Positions 29,253-39,359 are shown, counted from the stretch's first letter. The stretch: 64,000 bases of DNA from Xanthobacter agilis (GCF_021730435.1 NZ_JABWGX010000024.1:1-64000), one strand, 5' to 3'. Notes: generated by a model not told the origin, from the sequence alone. Numbers and translations: made by a program.

Positions 29253-30575
29253 ATGTTCAGATCCACCGCCATCGTCAGACGTGCCGGGAGCATCGCTCTG
29301 CCCCTCGTCGCCACCCTCGCCGCCGCCGAGGCGCAGGCCGGCGGGTTCGGGTTGCGCGAGCAAAGCTCCTACTACCAAGGCACCTCATTTGCGGGCGCGG
29401 CAGCCGGTGGCGAGGGCCTTGCCTCCATGTTTTGGAACCCGGCGGCCATCAGCTTCTCGCCGGGCCTGAACGTCGAGAGCAATTTCACCTACATCATGCC
29501 CCACGCCTCGGTGGACGTTTACGACGCGCGCGCCCCTCTCACCGGCGCCAGCCTTGGCACGACCGGGGTCGGCGACATCATCGACGACGCGCTGCTGCCC
29601 ACCACCTTCGTCACCTATGCCTGGGACAAGCTCGCGATCGGGCTCGGGTTGACGGTGCCGTTCGGCCTCATCTCGGATGCGCCGTGCAATTGGTCCGGGC
29701 GCTATTACGGCTGCTATAGCCGCATCTTCGACCTGAACATCCAGGGCTCGGTCGCCTACAAGGTGAACGAATGGCTCACCCTCGGTGGCGGCGTCAGCGT
29801 CAATTACATTGATGCCCGGCTCAGCAACGCCACGTTCACCGGCATCGTTCCGCCCGCCAACAATCTCTATGCCCAGGTGGATGGCGACGACCTCGGCGTC
29901 GGCTTCAATCTTGGCGTGTTGCTTACGCCCTGGGCCGGCACCACCATCGGTGTCGGCTACAAATCGTCCATCGATCACGATCTCCAAGGCCAGTTGGGCC
30001 TGTACTTCGGGCAGACGCAGCTCGCGCAGTATGTCGCCAATGCGGGCCTGACCTTGCCGGGGCAGGTGACTGCATCGTTCCGGTCCCGGGTGGCACCGCA
30101 ATGGACGTTGCTCGGTACCGTGGAATGGACCGACTGGTCGACGCTCGATCAATTGGTGGTGCGCACGCCGGCCGGCGTCGCCAGCATTCTCGACCTGCAA
30201 TGGAAGGATGGCTGGTTCTTCTCGGGTGGCGTCGAATACCAATGGGATCCCAAGCTCGCCCTGCGCGCGGGCCTTGCCTATGAGCTGACGCCGGTGCCCG
30301 ACGAGACCCGCTCGCCGCGCCTGCCGGACACCAATCGCCTGTGGTTGTCCGCCGGCTTCACCTATGCGGTGACCCAGCAGCTTTCCATGGACTTCGCCTA
30401 TAGCCACATCTTCGGCGAGAACAGCCCCATCGATCAGTACCCCTCTGCGGCGGGTAACACCTATCGCGGTGTGTTGGTCGGAGAGGTCAGCAACGGCTAT
30501 GTGGACATCGTCTCGCTCGGCGTGCGCTACAAGTTCGGCGAGCTGAACCCGCAGCCCGCGCTCATCACCAAATAG
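29253..30575 (+). CDS. fadL: FadL-family outer membrane fatty-acid transport protein
   Basis: Outer membrane beta-barrel of the FadL/OmpP1 family, 440 residues, moving long-chain fatty acids or other hydrophobic molecules across the outer membrane. A signal peptide (LPLVATLAAAEAQA) is followed by the mature N-terminus GGFGLREQSSYYQGTSFAGAAAG, typical of the family (NPA-type SMFWNPAAISF segment included). The barrel ends in VRYKFGELNPQP. Divergent from merR and followed by the acyl-CoA ligase gene, so uptake and activation are side by side. Confidence 0.93.
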   Translation: MFRSTAIVRRAGSIALPLVATLAAAEAQAGGFGLREQSSYYQGTSFAGAAAGGEGLASMFWNPAAISFSPGLNVESNFTYIMPHASVDVYDARAPLTGASLGTTGVGDIIDDALLPTTFVTYAWDKLAIGLGLTVPFGLISDAPCNWSGRYYGCYSRIFDLNIQGSVAYKVNEWLTLGGGVSVNYIDARLSNATFTGIVPPANNLYAQVDGDDLGVGFNLGVLLTPWAGTTIGVGYKSSIDHDLQGQLGLYFGQTQLAQYVANAGLTLPGQVTASFRSRVAPQWTLLGTVEWTDWSTLDQLVVRTPAGVASILDLQWKDGWFFSGGVEYQWDPKLALRAGLAYELTPVPDETRSPRLPDTNRLWLSAGFTYAVTQQLSMDFAYSHIFGENSPIDQYPSAAGNTYRGVLVGEVSNGYVDIVSLGVRYKFGELNPQPALITK

Positions 30576-30661
30576 GCGGGCACCGACCCCGCGCGCCGGT
30601 CAATTCCGCCGCGCGGATGCCCTTCTTCGCAAGATGCGATGGGGATCAAAGCTCGACGTGG

Positions 30662-30699
30662 CGCGTTCCCTGGGAACGCGAGCGCGGGCGTGCGCCCGC
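30662..30699 (+). terminator. Double hairpin in the fadL-fadD gap
   Basis: Two adjacent perfect inverted repeats: cgcgttccc-t-gggaacgcg (30662-30680) and gcgggcg-tg-cgcccgc (30684-30699). No U-tract follows, so they may end or stabilise fadL mRNA or shape a fadD leader. Confidence 0.4.
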
Positions 30700-30808
30700 C
30701 CAGGCGCAAAGGGCGAGGGTTGCCCGGGCAACGATCAAGGACAGACGGCAGGGCTTGCTCGAACCCCCGCGAACGGGGGAGACGCCTCTGCCATGCGGGA
30801 GAACGCCC

Positions 30809-32458
30809 ATGCTCGAACGGACCGAAAGCGCGTCCATCGTGCCCGTCCCGGTTCCCGATCTGCTCGATGCGAGCGTCGCGGAATACGGTCCGCGGCCGGC
30901 GCTGAACTTCTTCGGCCGGCAATGGACCTATGCCGAGCTCGGTGCGCTGGTGAACCAGGTGGCGGCCGGACTCCAGGAAGAAGGGGTCGGTCCCGGCACC
31001 AAGGTTGGCCTGTGCCTGCCCAATACGCCTTATTCCGTCGTCTTCTTCTTCGCCGTCTTGAAGGCGGGCGGGACCGTGGTGAACTTCAGCCCGCTCTATG
31101 TGGAACGGGAGCTGCGCCACCAGATTCGCGATTCCGGCACCACCATCATGGTGGTGCCGGACGTGAAGGTGATCCACGCCCGGGTCGCGGCGGTGGCCCA
31201 TGAGGCGGGGCTGAAAACCGTCATCGTCTGCCCCATGACGGGGGTGCTGCCCTGGCTCAAGGGGATGCTCTTCACCTGGTTCAAGCGCAAGGATCAGGCC
31301 GAGTACCACCTGCGCGACGGGCTGCACCTGCCATTCGGCGCCCTGCTCGGCCATGGGTCCCGGCCACGACCGGTGAAAATCGATCCGCTGACCGACATCG
31401 CGGTGCTGCAATATACCGGCGGCACCACCGGCGTGCCCAAGGGCGCCATGCTCACCCATGCCAACGTCTCCGCCAACGCCCAGCAGGTGATGATCCACGC
31501 CGAATGCCGGCGCATCGGCGTGAAGCGCGTGGCGGGGGTGCTGCCCCTGTTCCATGTGTTCGCCATGCAGACGGTGATGGTCATTCCCATCTGCCTCGGT
31601 GCCGAGATCCTGCTGGTGCCGCGCTTCACCCTCGCCCAGGTCCTGGACCTGATCGAGCGCGAGAAGCCCACCATGTTTCCGGGCGTGCCCACCATCTACG
31701 CCGCCATCAACGGAGTGGACGACATCGAAAAGCGAGACCTTTCCTCACTCACCTTGTGCATTTCCGGCGGCGCGCCGTTGCCTGCTGAGGTGCGCCAGCG
31801 GTTCGAAGGGCTCACGGGGTGCAAGCTGGTGGAGGGTTACGGCCTGAGCGAGACCTCGCCGGTGGTCACCGCCAATCCGCCGTTGGGGCTGGTGAAGGAT
31901 GGCTCGGTCGGCACCGCCTTGCCGCGCACGGTGATCGAGATCCGTGACCTCGCCGATCCCCGGCGCCTGTGCGGCGTGGGAGAGAAGGGCGAGGTGTGCG
32001 TGCGGGGGCCGCAGGTCATGCGCGGCTATTACAACCGCCCCCTTGAAACCGCCGACACCTTCATCGACGGGGCGTTGCGTACCGGGGACGTCGGCTATCT
32101 GGACGCGGAGGGCTATCTGTTCCTGGTGGACCGCATCAAGGATGTGATCCTGTGCGGCGGCTATAATGTGTATCCCCGAGTGATCGAGGAAGCGCTCTAT
32201 CTGCACCCGGCTGTGTCGGAGGCGGTGGCCATCGCCGTTCCGGATGCCTATCGCGGGCAGGCGCCCAAGGCCTTCGTCACCCTGCGCGACGGCATGAGCG
32301 TTACGCCGGACGAACTGCTGGACTTCCTCTCGGCCCAGATCTCCAAGATCGAGCTGCCCAAGGCCATCGAGATTCGCGACAGCCTGCCGAAAAGCGTCGT
32401 GGGCAAGCTCTCCAAGAAGGAGCTGGTCGAGGAGGAGCGCACCCGCGGGGGCGCCTGA
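30809..32458 (+). CDS. fadD: Long-chain fatty-acid--CoA ligase
   Basis: AMP-forming ligase that activates imported fatty acids to acyl-CoA. The 549-residue protein has the ATP loop LQYTGGTTGVPKGAMLTHAN near residue 205, the A5-type motif VEGYGLSETSP, RTGDVGYLDAEGYLFLVDR near 430 and the C-terminal catalytic lysine context LPKSVVGKLSKKEL. Start at MLERTES after GGGAG; the frame is open upstream without similarity. Follows fadL on the same strand by 233 bp. Confidence 0.94.
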   Translation: MLERTESASIVPVPVPDLLDASVAEYGPRPALNFFGRQWTYAELGALVNQVAAGLQEEGVGPGTKVGLCLPNTPYSVVFFFAVLKAGGTVVNFSPLYVERELRHQIRDSGTTIMVVPDVKVIHARVAAVAHEAGLKTVIVCPMTGVLPWLKGMLFTWFKRKDQAEYHLRDGLHLPFGALLGHGSRPRPVKIDPLTDIAVLQYTGGTTGVPKGAMLTHANVSANAQQVMIHAECRRIGVKRVAGVLPLFHVFAMQTVMVIPICLGAEILLVPRFTLAQVLDLIEREKPTMFPGVPTIYAAINGVDDIEKRDLSSLTLCISGGAPLPAEVRQRFEGLTGCKLVEGYGLSETSPVVTANPPLGLVKDGSVGTALPRTVIEIRDLADPRRLCGVGEKGEVCVRGPQVMRGYYNRPLETADTFIDGALRTGDVGYLDAEGYLFLVDRIKDVILCGGYNVYPRVIEEALYLHPAVSEAVAIAVPDAYRGQAPKAFVTLRDGMSVTPDELLDFLSAQISKIELPKAIEIRDSLPKSVVGKLSKKELVEEERTRGGA

Positions 32459-32639
32459 GCGCGGGGAGGGGGCATCATCCGCACGCGACACGCGGCTTGC
32501 CAGATGGGGGCCCTCTCCTTTAGTCGCATTCGGGGTGCCTGGTGTCGTTCTCGGTCCTCTGGATCGACGGGGCCGGCGCCGTCCCCCTGCCTGCGGCGTT
32601 CCGTGCCGGAGCGCCGCCAAGACGCATCAAGAGCCGCCC

Positions 32640-33611
32640 ATGAGCGACCTGTTCGGCCTCGTCTTTCCCTTCTTCGGCCTCATCTTCCTGGGGTATTTCT
32701 GCGGCCGGCTGGTCAAGCTGCCGGAGGCGGGGCTCGCCTGGCTCACCTTTTTCATCATCTATGTGGCGTTGCCGGCGCTGTTCTATCGCATCGTGGCGCA
32801 AACTCCGTTCGAGGAGCTGGCAAACCCGGCCTTCATCCTCGCCGCCGTCTTGTCCACGGCCACCGCGGCGGCGGTGGCGCTCGGTGTCGGGCTGTGGTTC
32901 CGGGGCGGGAACGTGGGCGAGGCGGCCATCGCCACCGCGGTCGGAGCCTATGCGAACGTGGGCTACATGGGGCCGGGCCTGAGCCTTGCGGCGCTGGGGC
33001 AGGGGGCGGCGACTCCCGCCGCCCTCATCTTCGCCTGCGACAGCCTGCTGTTCTTCACCCTGGTGCCGTTGCTGATGGCGACGCGTGGGCGCGGCGAGAG
33101 CCTGCCCGCCACCTTGCTCCTCATCGCAAGGCGGGTGTTCACCCACCCGTTCAACATCGCGACCCTGTTGGGCGTGCTGGCGGCGGCCTTCCACTTCCAT
33201 GAGCCGGACGCAGCGGCGCGGATGCTGGATTTCCTGAAGAACGCGGCCGCGCCCTGTGCCCTCTTCACCCTTGGCGTGACGGTGGCGCTGCGGCCGCTGC
33301 GGCGCATCCCGATAGAGTTGGTGCCGCTGCTGGCGCTGAAGCTCGTGGGCCAGCCGGCCATTGCGCTGCTGGCGCTGTCGCTGGTGGGCAGCGTGTCGCG
33401 GGGATGGTCGCCGGCCTGGGCGCAGACCATGCTGCTGATGGCGGCGCTGCCGCCGGCGCTGAATTGTTTCGTGCTGGCGCGCCAGTATCACACTTATGTG
33501 GAAGAGGCGTCCACGGCGGTGCTCATCGGCACCGTGTGTTCGGTGTTCACCGTCACCGCCATGCTGTACCTGCTGCGGGCCGGGCTCATCCCGCTCGACC
33601 TGCTCCAGTGA
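32640..33611 (+). CDS. AEC family transporter
   Basis: A 323-residue integral membrane protein of the auxin efflux carrier family, with about ten helices and a break between two five-helix halves. Family features are YVALPALFYRIVAQ, GAYANVGYMGPGLSLAALG and the second-half ALPPALNCFVLARQY. Bacterial members export dicarboxylates or similar anions; the substrate here is not evident. It ends 12 bp from the convergent UbiH-like gene. Confidence 0.88.
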   Translation: MSDLFGLVFPFFGLIFLGYFCGRLVKLPEAGLAWLTFFIIYVALPALFYRIVAQTPFEELANPAFILAAVLSTATAAAVALGVGLWFRGGNVGEAAIATAVGAYANVGYMGPGLSLAALGQGAATPAALIFACDSLLFFTLVPLLMATRGRGESLPATLLLIARRVFTHPFNIATLLGVLAAAFHFHEPDAAARMLDFLKNAAAPCALFTLGVTVALRPLRRIPIELVPLLALKLVGQPAIALLALSLVGSVSRGWSPAWAQTMLLMAALPPALNCFVLARQYHTYVEEASTAVLIGTVCSVFTVTAMLYLLRAGLIPLDLLQ

Positions 33612-33623
33612 TGCCGGGGGTGC

Positions 33624-34820
33624 TCAGGCCGCCCGGCTGCCGACGCCCAGCTTCATCACCGTGCGGCGCAACGGCCCCACTCGGTCGAGCAGATAAAGGC
33701 CGAAGCCGCGCACGCCCTGGATCGGCACGACGTCCGACAGCAGGGACCGGTTCAGCACGTCCACTGCGCGCATCCGGCCCTCGATGTCCGGGCGGCGGGC
33801 ACGGGCATAGCGCTCCAGAAGGTCGGGCCCGCCGGCGTCGTGGCCACGCGCTGCGGCTTCCTCGACAATGGCAACCAGCTCCGCCACGTCGCGCAGGCCC
33901 AGGTTGAGCCCCTGAGCACCGATCGGCGGCATGATGTGGGCCGCTTCCGCGATCAGGGCGATGCGCGGCGCGGTCAGGCGCTCCGCCGTTTCCGCCGTGA
34001 GCGGGAACGCGCCACGGCCGGGCAGCACTTCGAAACGGCCAAGGATGGATGCGGCGCGGGTCTCCAGCTCGCGCGATAGCGCCTCATCGGACAGGCCGAG
34101 CAGGCGCACGGCCTCCCGCTCGCTCACCACGCAGACGATGCTGGAGCGCTCGCCCGGCAGCGGAACCAGCGTGAACGGACCGCTTTCGGTATGGAATTCG
34201 GTGGAAATATCCTCGTGCGGACGGCTGTGGCGCACGGTGGCGGTGAAGGCGACCTGCGGATAGGCGCGGGTCGCCAGGTCGATGCCTGCGGCGGCGCGAA
34301 CGGTGGAGCCGCGCCCGTCGGCCCCCACCACGAGGCGGGCCCGGAGCTGCCCGCCATCGGCCAGATCGAGACGGGCGGCCTCCTCCCCCACCGTCAGCGC
34401 GGTGAGGCTGGTGCGGGCGATGTGGAGCGCCGGCTGCGCCATCGCCGCCGCCATCAGGGTGAGCCGCAGCGGATCGTTCTCGATGTTGTAGCCGAAAGCG
34501 TCGAGGCCGATCTCGGCGGACCGGAAGGTGACTTCCGGCGCGCGGAACAGCCGGCGGGTGGCATCCGCAATGCGCATATCGCGCAGGGGCGCGGCCTTGG
34601 GCGCGAGCCCTTCCCATAGGCCGAACGCCTCAAGGATGCGCACCGAGCCGTCGAGCAGGGCCGTGGTGCGATGATCGACACCCCGCTCCGGTCCGGTGAC
34701 GAGGGCGGTGGACACGCCGCGCGCCGCAAGACCCAGCGCCATGACGAGCCCGGCCGGCCCCGCGCCGACCACCACCACGTCGTGCAGATCCTTCAGGTTG
34801 CGTGCATCCTCGGTCGCCAT
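33624..34820 (-). CDS. UbiH/UbiF-like FAD monooxygenase
   Basis: A 398-residue FAD-dependent hydroxylase of the UbiH/UbiF/Coq6 group, likely a ubiquinone-ring hydroxylase. FAD motif DVVVVGAGPAGLVMALGLA is N-terminal, LVVGADGRGSTVR (DG motif) is near residue 160, and IALIAEAAHIMPPIGAQGLN with LGLRDVAEL is near 280. The ATG at 34820 has TGGAGGAC upstream; an in-frame GTG 12 bp earlier would overlap that site. Which ring carbon it hydroxylates cannot be told from sequence. Divergent from terC. Confidence 0.88.
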   Translation of the reverse strand: MATEDARNLKDLHDVVVVGAGPAGLVMALGLAARGVSTALVTGPERGVDHRTTALLDGSVRILEAFGLWEGLAPKAAPLRDMRIADATRRLFRAPEVTFRSAEIGLDAFGYNIENDPLRLTLMAAAMAQPALHIARTSLTALTVGEEAARLDLADGGQLRARLVVGADGRGSTVRAAAGIDLATRAYPQVAFTATVRHSRPHEDISTEFHTESGPFTLVPLPGERSSIVCVVSEREAVRLLGLSDEALSRELETRAASILGRFEVLPGRGAFPLTAETAERLTAPRIALIAEAAHIMPPIGAQGLNLGLRDVAELVAIVEEAAARGHDAGGPDLLERYARARRPDIEGRMRAVDVLNRSLLSDVVPIQGVRGFGLYLLDRVGPLRRTVMKLGVGSRAA

Positions 34821-34985
34821 GATGTCCTCCACCCGCGCAGGCGTCGTGATCTGTCCTTGCCCCTATACCTAGACCAATGGAGGCCCGCCGGGGGCGCGGT
34901 CTGTTGACCCATCATGGCAGACCCCACCCGTGGCCGCCTTGAAGCGCCCGTCGAGCTGGGCGACAACGGCCGCGCAGCTTGGGCC

Positions 34986-35043
34986 AAGAGTCTTTGATTG
35001 GGCCAAGTGTCTTTTGACGAAGGGTCTTTAACGAAGCGTCTTT
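34986..35043 (+). repeat. Four AAGNGTCTTT boxes upstream of terC
   Basis: The decamer AAGNGTCTTT occurs at 34986, 35005, 35020 and 35034, with A, T, G and C respectively at N. Spacing between starts is 19, 15 and 14 bp. The last box ends 12 bp before the terC start, next to its GGGGGAAGAGG ribosome site. Two copies of TTGGGCCAAG-like palindrome precede boxes 1 and 2. Confidence 0.85.
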
Positions 35044-35055
35044 GGGGGAAGAGGA

Positions 35056-35823
35056 ATGCTCGCGCTCATCACTTCGCCGGAGGCCTGGGCCGCCCTGGTG
35101 ACGCTGACCGTCATGGAGATCGTGCTCGGCATCGATAATGTCGTGTTCATTTCCCTGCTGGTGCAGCGTCTGCCGCAGCGTCAGGCGCTGCGGGCGCGGC
35201 AGATCGGTCTTTCCCTGGCGCTGGTGCTGCGCATCGCGCTCCTGTTCGCCCTGTCATGGCTCATCGGACTTCAGCAATCGCTGTTCGTGGGCTTCGGCAT
35301 CGACATATCCTGGCGCGATCTCATCCTCATTGCCGGCGGCGCGTTCCTGGTGGCCAAGGCCACCATGGAGATGCATGCCGCCGTCGAGGGCGACGCGGAG
35401 GAGGATGGAGATGGAGACGAGCGGCCGTCGGCGGTCGCGGGGCGCGCCTTCACCCTCATCATCGGACAGGTGGCGGTGCTGGATCTGGTTTTCTCCGTCG
35501 ACTCGATCCTCACCGCCATCGGCATGGCGGAGCATATCGAGGTGATGGTGGCGGCGGTGATCGTGGCCGTGGGCATCATGTTCTGGGCCTCCGGACCGCT
35601 CAGCAGCTTCATCGCCCAGCATCCGACGGCGAAGATGCTGGCCCTCGCCTTCCTGCTCATGGTGGGGGTGATGCTGGTCGCCGACGGGTTCGATGTGCAT
35701 ATCCCACGTGGCTATGTCTATGCGGCCATGGCGTTCTCGGTGATGGTGGAGATGCTCAACGTGGCGGCGGCCGGGCGCCGCCAGCGCCGGCGGCGCGCGC
35801 CGCCCGGTCCGGGCCTGGACTAG
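35056..35823 (+). CDS. TerC family integral membrane protein
   Basis: A 255-residue TerC protein with about seven membrane helices. The conserved acidic motifs are in place: TLTVMEIVLGIDNVVFISLL near residue 20, and AVLDLVFSVDSILTAIGMA near 140. TerC relatives include manganese exporters and proteins that metallate exoenzymes. An acidic loop (VEGDAEEDGDGDE) separates the halves and the C-terminus is arginine-rich. Four repeated boxes lie just upstream; no yybP-ykoY manganese riboswitch could be recognised by eye. Confidence 0.92.
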   Translation: MLALITSPEAWAALVTLTVMEIVLGIDNVVFISLLVQRLPQRQALRARQIGLSLALVLRIALLFALSWLIGLQQSLFVGFGIDISWRDLILIAGGAFLVAKATMEMHAAVEGDAEEDGDGDERPSAVAGRAFTLIIGQVAVLDLVFSVDSILTAIGMAEHIEVMVAAVIVAVGIMFWASGPLSSFIAQHPTAKMLALAFLLMVGVMLVADGFDVHIPRGYVYAAMAFSVMVEMLNVAAAGRRQRRRRAPPGPGLD

Positions 35824-35918
35824 CCGCCGCCGGATTGGAGGGCGCGGAGCCCTTGCGAGCCGCGCGCCGGCCCCTATGATCCGCCGGGAAGACAAAGGCT
35901 GGGGCAGGGGGAGGCGTC

Positions 35919-36893
35919 ATGGTCCATGCGGTTCGGGTGCATCATACGGGCGGGCCCGAGGTGCTCACCTACGAAGAGATCACCGTTCCGCCGCCGGGCC
36001 GGGGCGAGGTGCAGATCCGCCAGACAGCCATCGGCCTGAACTTCATCGACGTTTATTTCCGCACCGGCCTCTACAAGACCGACGGCCTGCCGTTCGTGCC
36101 GGGCAACGAGGGCGCCGGTGTCGTGACCGCCGTGGGGCCGGATGTGAGCGGTTTTCACGAGGGCGACCGGGTGGTCTACGCCATGAGCATCGGCGCCTAC
36201 GCCGAGGTGCGCAATGTCGCCGCCGCGCTGCTGGTGCATCTGCCGGCCTCCATCGACGATCGCACGGCTGCGGCGATGATGCTGAAGGGCATGACCGCGC
36301 AATATCTGGTGCGCCGCACCCATCCGGTGAAGCCGGGGGATGTGATTCTGGTGCAGGCCGCGGCCGGCGGCGTGGGGCTCATCCTCACCCAGTGGGCAAA
36401 GCACCTGGGGGCGACCGTGATCGGCACAGTCGGCTCCAAGGAAAAGGCCGAGCTGGCGCTCGCCGCCGGCTGTGACCATGTCATCCTCTACCGGGACGAG
36501 GATTTCGTGCACCGGGTGAAGCAGATCACCGCCGGCAAGATGTGCGACGTGGTCTATGACGGGGTCGGGCAGGCGACCTATCCCGCCTCGCTCGACTGCC
36601 TGAAGCCGCTCGGGCTATGGGTGAGCTTCGGCAACGCGTCCGGCCCCATCAAGAACTTCGACCTGTTGCAGCTCTCTCAGAAGGGCTCGCTGTTCGCCAC
36701 CCGGCCCACCCTCAACACTTTCGTATCCAAGCGCGAGGATCTGCTCGCCACCGTGAACGACCTGTTCGAGGTGGTGCTCGACGGGGCGGTTAAGATCCCC
36801 ATCCACCAGACCTACGCCCTGAAGGATGCGCAAAAGGCCCACAAGGACCTCGAATCGCGCAAGACTACGGGGTCCTCGCTGCTTTTGCCCTGA
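35919..36893 (+). CDS. qor: Quinone oxidoreductase (zinc-free MDR family)
   Basis: NADPH-dependent quinone reductase of the medium-chain dehydrogenase superfamily, 324 residues. Family motifs: GLNFIDVYFRTGLYK, PFVPGNEGAGVVTAVG, QAAAGGVGLILTQWAK (NADPH site) and the C-terminal RKTTGSSLLLP. No zinc-ligand cysteines are present. It detoxifies quinones by one-electron reduction in known members. A strong hairpin (36930-36963) follows the stop codon. Confidence 0.93.
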   Translation: MVHAVRVHHTGGPEVLTYEEITVPPPGRGEVQIRQTAIGLNFIDVYFRTGLYKTDGLPFVPGNEGAGVVTAVGPDVSGFHEGDRVVYAMSIGAYAEVRNVAAALLVHLPASIDDRTAAAMMLKGMTAQYLVRRTHPVKPGDVILVQAAAGGVGLILTQWAKHLGATVIGTVGSKEKAELALAAGCDHVILYRDEDFVHRVKQITAGKMCDVVYDGVGQATYPASLDCLKPLGLWVSFGNASGPIKNFDLLQLSQKGSLFATRPTLNTFVSKREDLLATVNDLFEVVLDGAVKIPIHQTYALKDAQKAHKDLESRKTTGSSLLLP

Positions 36894-36929
36894 GGGGCCG
36901 CCCTTCCATTGGTGCGCCAACCCTGATGG

Positions 36930-36963
36930 GGTTCCGCCCTCCCGGCACCGGGAGGACGGAACC
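36930..36963. terminator. Long GC hairpin after qor
   Basis: Sixteen-base arms (36930-36945 and 36948-36963) pair with a single mismatch around a two-base loop. It lies 36 bp after qor and 150 bp before the RSH gene. No U-tract follows, so it may act as a Rho-dependent or stability element. Confidence 0.5.
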
Positions 36964-37116
36964 GGGATGCGACGCATTGACTTTTCCGAAAAGAAGTAGA
37001 ACCAACGCCTTGCGCACGCCGTACTTCCATCCGATATCCTCACCTTTCACAAGGATGGGGACGCCCGCTTCACGCGGGACACTGCTCCACCCGTGCTGCG
37101 ACGGATCGTTCCGGCC

Positions 37117-39330
37117 ATGATGCGCCAATACGAACTCGTCGAGCGCGTTCGACGGTATAATCCCAACACCGACGAGGCGCTGCTCGACCGCGCCTACGTG
37201 TACGCCATGCGCGCGCACGGCAATCAGGTGCGCGCCTCCGGCGACCCCTACTTTTCCCATCCGCTGGAAGTGGCGGCGATCCTTACCGACCTGAAGCTGG
37301 ACGACGCCACCATCGTGGCGGCGCTGCTCCATGACACCATCGAGGACACCGACGCCACCAAAGCCGAGATCGAGCGCCTGTTCGGGCACCAGATCGCGAC
37401 CCTGGTGGAGGGACTGACCAAGATCAAGAAGCTGGATCTGGTCTCCAAGCAGGCGAAGCAGGCGGAAAATCTGCGCAAGCTCCTCCTCGCCATCGCCGAT
37501 GACGTGCGGGTGCTGCTGGTGAAGCTCGCCGACCGCCTGCACAACATGCGCACCCTGAAGTGGGTGCCGCCGGAAAAGCGCGACCGCGTCGCCCAGGAGA
37601 CCTTGGACATCTACGCGCCGCTCGCGGCCCGCATGGGCATGCAGGACATGCGCGAGGAGCTGGAGGACCTGTCCTTCCGCCAATTGTCCCCGGAAGCCTA
37701 CGAGAGCATCACCACCCGCGTCTCGGAACTTCGGCAACACAACGGCCCGCTGGTGCAGGAGATCGAGCGCGACCTGCGCGAGGCCCTGGTCCAGCGCGGC
37801 ATCGAGGCCGAGGTGAAGGGCCGCGAAAAGCTGCCCTATTCCATCTGGGGCAAGATGGAGCGCAAGGCCATCGGCTTCGAGCAGCTCTCGGATCTCTATG
37901 GCTTCCGCGTCATCGTCGCGAGCATGGAGGACTGCTACCGGGCGCTGGGGGTGGTGCACACCAAGTGGGCCATCGTGCCGGGTCGGTTCAAGGACTACAT
38001 CTCCACGCCCAAGCCCAACGACTATCGCTCGCTCCACACCACGGTGGTGGGGCCGCGCCGGCAGCGCGTGGAATTGCAGATCCGCACCCGCGACATGGAC
38101 GAGATCGCCGAATACGGCATCGCCGCCCATGCCCTCTACAAGGAGCCCTCCGGTGCTCCGGGTGTCATGCTTTCCAGCGAGACGCGGGCCTATGCCTGGC
38201 TGCGCAAGACCATCGAGAACCTCTCGCAGGGCCTCTCGCCGGAAGAGTTCCTGGAACATACCAAGCTCGAATTGTTCCACGACCAGGTCTTTTGCTTCAC
38301 CCCGAAGGGGCGGCTCATCGCCCTGCCGCGCAAGGCGACGCCGATCGATTTCGCCTATGCCGTGCACACGGACGTGGGCAACACGGCGGTGGGCTGCAAG
38401 ATCAACGGCTCGGTGGCGCCGCTGGTTTCCGAACTGAAGAACGGGGACGAGGTGGAGATCATCACCTCCAAGGCCCAGACTCCGCCGGGAGCGTGGGAGA
38501 CCATTGCCGTCACCGGCAAGGCGCGGGCGGCGGTGCGCCGCGCCACGCGGGCGGCGGTGCGGGCCCAATATTCCGGCCTCGGCCGCACCATGGCCGAGCG
38601 CGCCTTCGCCAAGGCGGGCAAGTCGTTTTCCGAGGAGATCATCGGCCGTGCCGTGCCGCGCCTCGCCCGGTCGGTGGCCGAGGACGTGTTCGCGGCGGTG
38701 GGGCGGGGCGAGATTAAGACCGAGGATCTCATCCGCGCCGCCTATCCGGAATGGGTGCCGCCCCGTCCCGAAGATCGCATGAACGGCGCCGCCGCCACCG
38801 CCGAGGGGTGGTTCGAGCTGAAGCGGGGGCACAACCTCAAGTTCAAGATCCCCGAGGGCGAGCCGCAGGAGCGCCTCGACGCCATCCCCATCCGTGGCAT
38901 CAACGGCGAGCTGCCGGTGCGTTTTGCGCCCGATGGCGGGGCGGTGCCGGGCGACCGCATCGTCGGCATCCTCACGCCCGGAGAGGGCATCACCATCTAT
39001 CCGATCCAGTCCCAATCCCTGCAGAGCTTCGAGGATGCGCCCGAGCGCTGGCTCGATGTGCGCTGGGACGTGGACGAGCTGTCGGACGGCCGGTTCCCGG
39101 CCCGCATCCTGGTCACCGCCCGCAACGAGCCGGGGTCCCTCGCCCAGGTGGCGAGCGCCGTCGGCGACCGGGGCGGCAACATCGAAGGCCTGCAGATGCG
39201 CTCGCGCTCGGCGGACTTCACCGAAATGGTGATCGACATCGAAGTGTTCGATCTGCGCCACCTCAACGGCATCATCGCGGACCTCAAGGCCCGCGACGTG
39301 GTATCCAGCGTCGAGCGTGTGAACGACTGA
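37117..39330 (+). CDS. rsh: Bifunctional (p)ppGpp synthetase/hydrolase (RSH)
   Basis: Makes and degrades (p)ppGpp in the stringent response. The 737-residue protein carries, in order, an HD hydrolase domain ([34 protein letters not shown]), a RelA/SpoT synthetase domain (residues about 235-345; [27 protein letters not shown]), a TGS domain ([24 protein letters not shown] region) and a C-terminal ACT domain. The synthetase motif is RxKD (RFKD), typical of bifunctional enzymes rather than RelA. Start at the [11 protein letters not shown] double Met. pdxJ follows after 29 bp. Confidence 0.96.
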   Translation: MMRQYELVERVRRYNPNTDEALLDRAYVYAMRAHGNQVRASGDPYFSHPLEVAAILTDLKLDDATIVAALLHDTIEDTDATKAEIERLFGHQIATLVEGLTKIKKLDLVSKQAKQAENLRKLLLAIADDVRVLLVKLADRLHNMRTLKWVPPEKRDRVAQETLDIYAPLAARMGMQDMREELEDLSFRQLSPEAYESITTRVSELRQHNGPLVQEIERDLREALVQRGIEAEVKGREKLPYSIWGKMERKAIGFEQLSDLYGFRVIVASMEDCYRALGVVHTKWAIVPGRFKDYISTPKPNDYRSLHTTVVGPRRQRVELQIRTRDMDEIAEYGIAAHALYKEPSGAPGVMLSSETRAYAWLRKTIENLSQGLSPEEFLEHTKLELFHDQVFCFTPKGRLIALPRKATPIDFAYAVHTDVGNTAVGCKINGSVAPLVSELKNGDEVEIITSKAQTPPGAWETIAVTGKARAAVRRATRAAVRAQYSGLGRTMAERAFAKAGKSFSEEIIGRAVPRLARSVAEDVFAAVGRGEIKTEDLIRAAYPEWVPPRPEDRMNGAAATAEGWFELKRGHNLKFKIPEGEPQERLDAIPIRGINGELPVRFAPDGGAVPGDRIVGILTPGEGITIYPIQSQSLQSFEDAPERWLDVRWDVDELSDGRFPARILVTARNEPGSLAQVASAVGDRGGNIEGLQMRSRSADFTEMVIDIEVFDLRHLNGIIADLKARDVVSSVERVND

Positions 39331-39359
39331 CCCATTCCGGGCGACAAGGAGCAGCAGCG

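Noticed and set aside
34821-35055. A yybP-ykoY manganese riboswitch before terC
   Set aside because: The repeated boxes do not form the expected paired stems or conserved loops; I could not identify the motif by eye.
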